This document shows, piece by piece, positions 59,694-64,000 of a stretch of 64,000 nucleotides of DNA (position 1 is the first letter of the stretch; each line of letters begins with the position of its first letter). The notes beneath the pieces were generated by a model. That model searched no databases. It was given only the letters and a program-made list of their open reading frames with translations, and was not told the origin of the DNA. The translations under genes were made by a program, and so were the position numbers. The DNA is from Sellimonas caecigallum (lineage in GTDB: Bacteria; Bacillota; Clostridia; Lachnospirales; Lachnospiraceae). The DNA lies in the NCBI RefSeq assembly GCF_045038405.1, contig NZ_CP173660.1:2480001-2544000 (forward strand), in the 5' to 3' direction.

Positions 59694-60110
59694 TTAAAAT
59701 TCATATCTTGTTCCATGTGAAAGTAACAGTCCGTCCGTTAATTTCACGCATAGAATTATGGTGTTTTCATCATCAAAATCATTATGCCCATTATCAATCC
59801 ATTCGGCAAAAACGATTTTCAGTTTCTCAGCAATTATACGATTTTCTTCTTTTCCAAAATACCCTAAATTGTTTCCCTTTCCATGTGCAGTAAACCAGTC
59901 ACTCGCTATTGCAACATTTGGGTTTTTTTCTATTTGTTTTATTTTGTTAGAAAGTGCATATGTAATAATATAAAATGAGCCATCCTCATAATAAGCATTT
60001 ACATTCCGCACATATGGCATTTCTTGTTCCACCGTTGCTAATGCAATCACCGTGTCTTTTCCAAAACGTTCGATCATTATTTTTTCAGCTTCTGAGCTTA
60101 ATTTTCTCAT
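59694..60110 (-). CDS. pyridoxamine 5'-phosphate oxidase-family protein
   Basis: A 138-residue split-barrel protein: GKDTVIALATVEQEMPYVRNVNAYYEDGSFYIITYALSNKIKQIEKNPNVAIASDWFTAHGKG. The family binds FMN or related cofactors and reduces small molecules. It belongs to the outer element or lies between the two elements. Its 3' end touches the right direct repeat of the inner element. Confidence 0.8.
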   Translation of the reverse strand: MRKLSSEAEKIMIERFGKDTVIALATVEQEMPYVRNVNAYYEDGSFYIITYALSNKIKQIEKNPNVAIASDWFTAHGKGNNLGYFGKEENRIIAEKLKIVFAEWIDNGHNDFDDENTIILCVKLTDGLLLSHGTRYEF

Positions 60111-60344
60111 AAGGTTATCTCCTATACAAATTCCAATTTGTCACTCTGTACTTATTATTTTACCACAATTCCGAGAGCGTGGAAATAGCCTGTTTCTTAA
60201 GCCGATTTCCCACCTTTCGGATATACGGAACGGGCGGTCATTTAGGTGTAGACTTAGGGTAGTTCATCGATGGACAGCACCTTGAAAACAGAATGACCGT
60301 CCGAAAAGGGATACCCCGGCTGGGGAAGCACCGCAAGGAGCCGG

Positions 60345-60369
60345 ACTTCGGGACAAAATGTCCCGAAGT
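60345..60369. repeat. perfect 11-bp hairpin, candidate second transfer-origin structure
   Basis: ACTTCGGGACA-AAA-TGTCCCGAAGT, then ATGGGGAGCG. The related sequence at 51739 suggests a shared element structure. It lies in the 460-base gap 60111-60569 before the VLP gene, which otherwise shows only GC-rich sequence. In related elements an oriT or leader is expected here. Confidence 0.5.
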
Positions 60370-60569
60370 ATGGGGAGCGTGCCAACGCCGGAACACGCCG
60401 CTATTGTCGGGGCCCCCGCAAAGCCGCATGGCTTTGTGGGGAGAGGAGGAGCAGCGGAGCGAGTGAGTTTTTCCGCTTGCGGTGAAACGAACGATACGCA
60501 GCTTGCGACGACGAGGCAGGAAAACTTTTCGGGGAGAACGGCAACGGAAAGCAAAATGGAGGGAACGCA

Positions 60570-60982
60570 TGAGAGATAACCCCTATAAAGACTTGCCGCC
60601 GCTGGAACGCAGGCCGGACGGTTCCCTTTACCGCATGACACCGGCACAGAAGAAACAAGCGGCCAGCCTGATACGCCGGGAGTGCTGTTGCTTTGAGGAC
60701 GGCAACTGCATTGTCCTTGATGATGGGGACACCTGCACCTGCCCGCAGACAGTTTCTTTCTCGGTCTGCTGTAAGTGGTTCCGCTGGGCGGTCTTGCCGC
60801 TGGACGGGACGCTGGAAGCGGAGATTTTCCGGGATAAGGACTTGAAACGCTGTGTGGTCTGCGGCGGTGTGTTCGTCCCCAAATCCAACCGGGCAAAATA
60901 CTGCCCCGGCTGTGCCGCCAGAGTTCACAGGCGGCAGAAAACAGAAAGTGAACGGAAAAGGAGGTCTGCTGTGGACAGTTAG
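60570..60982 (+). CDS. cysteine-rich VLP protein
   Basis: A 137-residue protein of the Tn1549-type cysteine-rich VLP family: YKDLPPLERRPDGSLYRMTPAQKKQAASLIRRECCCFEDGNCIVLDDGDTCTCPQ, WFRWAVLPLDGTLEAEI, CVVCGGVFVPKSNRAKYCPGCAARVHRRQKTE. It has two cysteine clusters, probably zinc binding. It usually precedes repA in these elements, as here. Confidence 0.88.
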
Positions 60983-61093
60983 GAGCGAAAAAAGCCTTGA
61001 TTTATCAGGCTCCGCAAGCCCCAAACCGGGGCAGGTGGTATAAAGTATCGCCCGCCCCGGAAAACGGGCTTCTAACCGTCCACAAAACACGAT

Positions 61094-61489
61094 ATGACAA
61101 ACACGATTTACATTCATCAGCCGGAAAAGGCGTTCAGCTTCACCCGGCTCCCGAATTTTCTCTTTGAAGCCCCCACATTCAAGCCCCTGTCTAACGAGGC
61201 AAAGGTTCTGTACGCCTTTATCCTGCGCCGGACAGAGTTATCCCGCAAGAATGGGTGGGCGGATGACTGCGGACGGATTTTCCTGTATTACCCTATCTGT
61301 GAAGTGGTCACACTGCTCCATTGTGGGCGGCAGAAAGCGGTGAATACCCTGCGGGAACTGCAATACACCGGACTGGTGGAGATCCAGAAGCAGGGCTGTG
61401 GAAAACCCAACCGCATTTTCCCAAAATCCTATGAAGCGGTTCCAAACACCGACTTTAAGAAATCCCGTTCTGGTACACCGGAGGACTGA
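61094..61489 (+). CDS. repA: replication initiator protein A (RepA_N type), C-terminus probably broken
   Basis: A 131-residue protein: FSFTRLPNFLFEAPTFKPLSNEAKVLYAFILRRTELSRKNGWADDCGRIFLYYPICEVVTLLHCGRQKAVNTLRELQYTGLVEIQKQGCGKPNRIFPKSY is the RepA_N winged helix. Full genes are longer. After the TGA at 61487 the repeat-like tail (KYENRT, EVRKPP) continues in shifted frames to about 61570, so the C-terminus appears frameshifted. It initiates replication of the excised element. Confidence 0.8.
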   Translation: MTNTIYIHQPEKAFSFTRLPNFLFEAPTFKPLSNEAKVLYAFILRRTELSRKNGWADDCGRIFLYYPICEVVTLLHCGRQKAVNTLRELQYTGLVEIQKQGCGKPNRIFPKSYEAVPNTDFKKSRSGTPED

Positions 61490-61672
61490 AAACCGTACCC
61501 ATGAAGTACGGAAACCGCCCTCCTGAAGTATGAAAACCGGACGGTATATAGAAATACAAAGATTAAAATGACTGATTTATATCCATTCCATTCTTATCGT
61601 ATCAGAGATAATTCCGGCGGGATTTTCCCTGTAGAAAACCCCGGATAGGAAAGGAATGGGGAAAGGAGCAGA

Positions 61673-62113
61673 ATGGCACAACACGCAATTTTGCGGTTTG
61701 AGAAGCACAAGGGCAACCCGGCAAGGCCGCTGGAAGCCCATCACGAAAGACAGAAAGAACAATACGCCAGTAACCCCGACATTGACACAAGCCGGAGCAA
61801 ATACAATTTCCATATCGTCAAGCCGGAGGGACGCTATTACCACTTCATTCAGAGCCGGATTGAGATTCGCAATCTGCACCCTGGGGAAGGAGTGGAAGTA
61901 GATTTTGTCCGGGAAGAAGAAGCGGAACGTTTTCTGATAGATTATCCTGGCGGAAAGCGTACCGGAAAAAGACAGATTGTTTATGAAAAGGGGACAGAAA
62001 AAGAGATGGAGCGAATTCTCACAGCGCTTTCCAGCGCTCATATCTGCCCCAAGCGGGTGGAAATGAGGGAGCTGACTTTGGAGGGACTTTTTATGGAGGT
62101 AGTAGGAAGATGA
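61673..62113 (+). pseudogene. chimera: MobV relaxase N-terminus joined to an ABC ATPase C-terminus
   Basis: Residues 1-64 are the start of a MobV/Pre relaxase (MAQHAILRFEKHKGNPARPLEAHHERQKEQYASNPDIDTSRSKYNFHIV, YYHFIQSRIE) with the conserved HxxR and SRSKYN motif. From about residue 65 (RNLHPGEGVEVDFVREEEAERFLIDYPGG) to the end (LTLEGLFMEVVGR) it is the tail of an ABC-2 transporter ATPase. The join at about 61865 is in frame. Both parents are incomplete, so neither function is expected. The join is the right edge of the mobile region. Confidence 0.8.
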
Positions 62114-62880
62114 GACAGTACAAGGCATTTGTCAAAAAAGAATTTCTGGAACTGTACCGTTCCGGGAAAGGGTGGATCATGCTTGCAGTCTTTTTCCTTT
62201 TTGGTATTATGGCTCCGGCTTTTGCCAAACTGACCCCGTTTATCATGGAGGCCTTTTCCGACAGCCTTTCCGAGGCAGGGATATCAATGAAAACAATGGA
62301 GATCACTGCCATCAGTTCCTGGCAGCAGTTTTACAAAAATGCACCATTGGCGTTGATCCTCTTTGGACTTGTGTTCAGTTCTGTAATGACAAACGAATAT
62401 CAGAAAGGAACGTTTGTCAACATCCTGACAAAAGGAATGAAAAGGTGGAAAGTCATAGGAGCAAAAGGAAGCGTACTGCTGACAGTATGGACAGTCTGCT
62501 ACTGGATGTCTTATGGGACAGCGCTTGCTTATACAGTATATTTCTGGGATAACACAGAGATACGGTACCCTTGGCATGCAGCGGGCTATGTCTATCTTTT
62601 CGGTATTCTTCTGATCACAGCCATTTTATTTTTCTCTTCCATCTTTAACAGTCAGGCTGCGGTATTGGGAGCAGTGGGAGGGAGTGTGATCCTGTTCTAT
62701 TTTCTGGAAATGATCCCGGCTCTGTCAGACATCATCCCTCTGCGTCTTCTCGCCCCCATATCGATACTTACAGGCGGGACTGAACCAGGGGATTTTGTCG
62801 GAGCTGCTGTGACGGCAGCAGTGTTGATCTTGTTGTTTTGTCTCGGAGCGGTGTTCTGTTTTAATAAAAAGCAGATTTGA
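62110..62880 (+). CDS. ABC-2 type transporter permease
   Basis: A 256-residue permease with six membrane helices: RQYKAFVKKEFLELYRSGKGWIMLAVFFLFGIMAPAFAKLTPFI, FGLVFSSVMTNEYQKGTFVNILTKGMKRWKVIGAKG. The pattern is the ABC-2 drug/lantibiotic exporter type. It overlaps the end of the truncated ABC ATPase by 4 bases, so it lost its partner when the mobile region came in. It may be unusable unless another ATPase serves it. Confidence 0.85.
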   Translation: MRQYKAFVKKEFLELYRSGKGWIMLAVFFLFGIMAPAFAKLTPFIMEAFSDSLSEAGISMKTMEITAISSWQQFYKNAPLALILFGLVFSSVMTNEYQKGTFVNILTKGMKRWKVIGAKGSVLLTVWTVCYWMSYGTALAYTVYFWDNTEIRYPWHAAGYVYLFGILLITAILFFSSIFNSQAAVLGAVGGSVILFYFLEMIPALSDIIPLRLLAPISILTGGTEPGDFVGAAVTAAVLILLFCLGAVFCFNKKQI

Positions 62881-63224
62881 AAAAATCGACAAAGATTGTA
62901 AATTTCTCTTGTATAAGAAAGACATATGTGCTAAACTAGGCACGTATGGAAGGCAGATCTGTAGGCAGAAGTTCTCCATGCAAATATTTTTAAGCGGCAG
63001 ATAGCCGCATTATTGATTGAGTTAGAAGCTCAAATTTTATAAGTTGGTTACTTTATAACCGAATATGCATACAGGCATGTTACAACTTGTGAAACGGTCA
63101 ATAAGAGTAATAAAAGTAAAAATATTTGCTATATAGACTCTAAACCCATGATTTGTCTTGAATATATTTGAATTTAAGATTTAAGACAGAATTCGTATCC
63201 GTACAGAACAGACGGAAATAGAAT

Positions 63225-63272
63225 GACACAAGCAGACGGCATGCAAAGATGCCGGTGCCTGTGTCTTTTTTT
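63225..63272 (+). terminator. terminator hairpin in the leader before the decarboxylase
   Basis: GACACA...CGGCATGC and TGCCG...TGTGTC form a long stem followed by seven T, within the 494-base gap 62881-63374. No T-box, riboswitch or tRNA was recognised. It either ends upstream transcription or acts as an attenuator 100 bases before the gene. Confidence 0.7.
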
Positions 63273-63374
63273 ATTTTGTCGGAGAGCCCTTGTGACTTCC
63301 CGGGAGAATAAGACGGCCCTTCAAAAGCTGACGCTGCGCAGAAGGAAAGACAAACGAAGAAAGGAAGAGGAAAG

Positions 63375-64000
63375 ATGGATATTTCAGCACAAAAGCATGC
63401 GCCGATCTATGAGGCGCTGGAACGGTTCCGAAAGATGCGGATCGTTCCGTTTGATGTCCCGGGGCACAAACATGGCCGGGGAAATCCCGAACTAGTGGAG
63501 CTTCTGGGAAGCAAATGTGTGGGGATCGATGTAAATTCCATGAAACCCCTGGATAACCTCTGTCATCCGGTTTCTGTTATCAAACAGGCGGAAGAGCTGG
63601 CAGCGGAAGCGTTCGGGGCGGCACATGCATTTCTGATGGTAGGAGGGACGACATCCGCCGTCCAGAGTATGGTTCTTTCCTGCTGCAAGAAGGGGGATAA
63701 GATCATCATGCCCCGAAATGTACATCGAAGTGTGATAAATGCTCTCGTACTTTGCGGTGCAAAGCCGGTCTATGTCAATCCGGATGTGGATCAGCACCTT
63801 GGGATCTCCCTTGGCATGAAATTAAGCCAGGTAGAAGAAGCCATCCGGGAGAATCCGGACGCGGTGGCGGTACTCGTGAATAATCCGACATATTACGGGA
63901 TCTGTTCAGACCTCAGGAGCATTGTAAAGATCGCCCACGAATACGGAATGAAAGTGTTGGCGGATGAGGCGCACGGAACACATTTCTATTTCGGGGAAGG
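63375..64000 (+). CDS. Orn/Lys/Arg decarboxylase family protein (partial)
   Basis: The first 208 residues of a fold-type I PLP enzyme, cut by the window end: APIYEALERFRKMRIVPFDVPGHKHGRGNPEL, DVNSMKPLDNLCHPVSVIKQAEELAAEAFGAAHAFLMVGGTTSAVQSMVLSC, VNNPTYYGICSDLRSIVKIAHE, VLADEAHGTHF (PLP-binding aspartate). The lysine lies outside the window. It decarboxylates arginine, lysine or ornithine to polyamines. ATG 63375 follows GGAAGAGGAAAG. Confidence 0.88.
   Translation, partial: MDISAQKHAPIYEALERFRKMRIVPFDVPGHKHGRGNPELVELLGSKCVGIDVNSMKPLDNLCHPVSVIKQAEELAAEAFGAAHAFLMVGGTTSAVQSMVLSCCKKGDKIIMPRNVHRSVINALVLCGAKPVYVNPDVDQHLGISLGMKLSQVEEAIRENPDAVAVLVNNPTYYGICSDLRSIVKIAHEYGMKVLADEAHGTHFYFGE

Larger units (their letters stand above)
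51376..61865. mobile_element. degraded mobile element (outer), Tn1549/MobV-like remnants
   Basis: The left edge cuts an xre gene, and the right edge cuts mobV and joins the tail of an ABC ATPase in frame. Inside are a MobV-type oriT, tag, an xre gene, a Nim-like gene, a cysteine-rich VLP gene, repA and the start of mobV, plus a complete inner element at 53530-59691. No integrase belongs to the outer part. The xre 3' half and ABC ATPase 5' part are missing, so insertion was joined by a flank deletion, or a later deletion removed one end. Confidence 0.65.

Noticed and set aside
62881..63374. T-box or riboswitch in the decarboxylase leader
   Set aside because: No GGGTGGNACC-like T-box core or other known aptamer motif seen by eye.

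Overview
The window looks like the chromosome of a gut-type, spore-forming Lachnospiraceae bacterium (Firmicutes, Clostridia; a Mediterraneibacter, Dorea or Blautia relative is my guess). The reasons are AGGAGG ribosome sites with ATG, GTG and TTG starts, the sporulation pair yqfC-yqfD next to phoH-ybeY, ChW-repeat surface proteins, rubredoxin and ferredoxin-type enzymes, and remnants of Tn1549/Tn916-like mobile DNA. I see no rRNA, tRNA or CRISPR array.

Layout. 1-4 kb: the end of a UvrD-like helicase, an acyltransferase, rlmH, and a leftward ECF sigma factor with a partner protein. 4-13 kb: an accessory zone with XRE regulators (one fused to a complete superoxide-reductase-like domain), an IS21-family element that splits an xre gene with a 9-10 bp target duplication, a GNAT enzyme, a WYL regulator, and a scrap of conjugative-element DNA. 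13-23.7 kb: a rightward array of small unrelated enzymes (a nucleoside hydrolase-kinase fusion, two HD hydrolases, GNATs, P-loop kinases, a RibD-like reductase, an S66 peptidase) containing several decayed genes. 23.7-28.5 kb: a leftward P5C dehydrogenase, then an Fe-S aldo-keto reductase, a tocopherol-cyclase-like protein and a frameshifted ROK kinase.

28.5-36 kb: two exported ChW-repeat proteins. The first ends in a domain with the motifs and spacing of GT80 (Pasteurella-type) sialyltransferases, the most striking item here. The second ends in a YkuD L,D-transpeptidase. Between them lie a FlaR-like P-loop protein, a CmpB-type membrane protein, a HAD phosphatase and a small XRE regulator. 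36-46 kb is conserved core: flavin reductase-rubredoxin, PdaA-like deacetylase, Dus, a Nim-like protein, yqfC-yqfD-phoH-ybeY, a SpoVB/MurJ-type flippase, pyridoxamine kinase, a BofC-like protein, DUF896, 5-formyl-THF cyclo-ligase and DUF4250. 46-51.2 kb is a five-gene operon of SipW-dependent and other secreted proteins ending with the SipW-type signal peptidase.

51.2-62.1 kb is a nested mobile region. An outer degraded element cuts an xre gene on the left and is fused in frame to the tail of an ABC ATPase on the right. It carries a MobV-type oriT, tag, an xre gene, a cysteine-rich VLP gene, repA and a truncated mobV. Inside it sits a 6.2 kb integrative mobilizable element flanked by 16-bp direct repeats, with tyrosine integrase, regulator, TnpV, KTR protein and a MobA/MobL relaxase whose N-terminus is an excisionase domain. 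The window ends with an ABC-2 permease and the start of an Orn/Lys/Arg decarboxylase.
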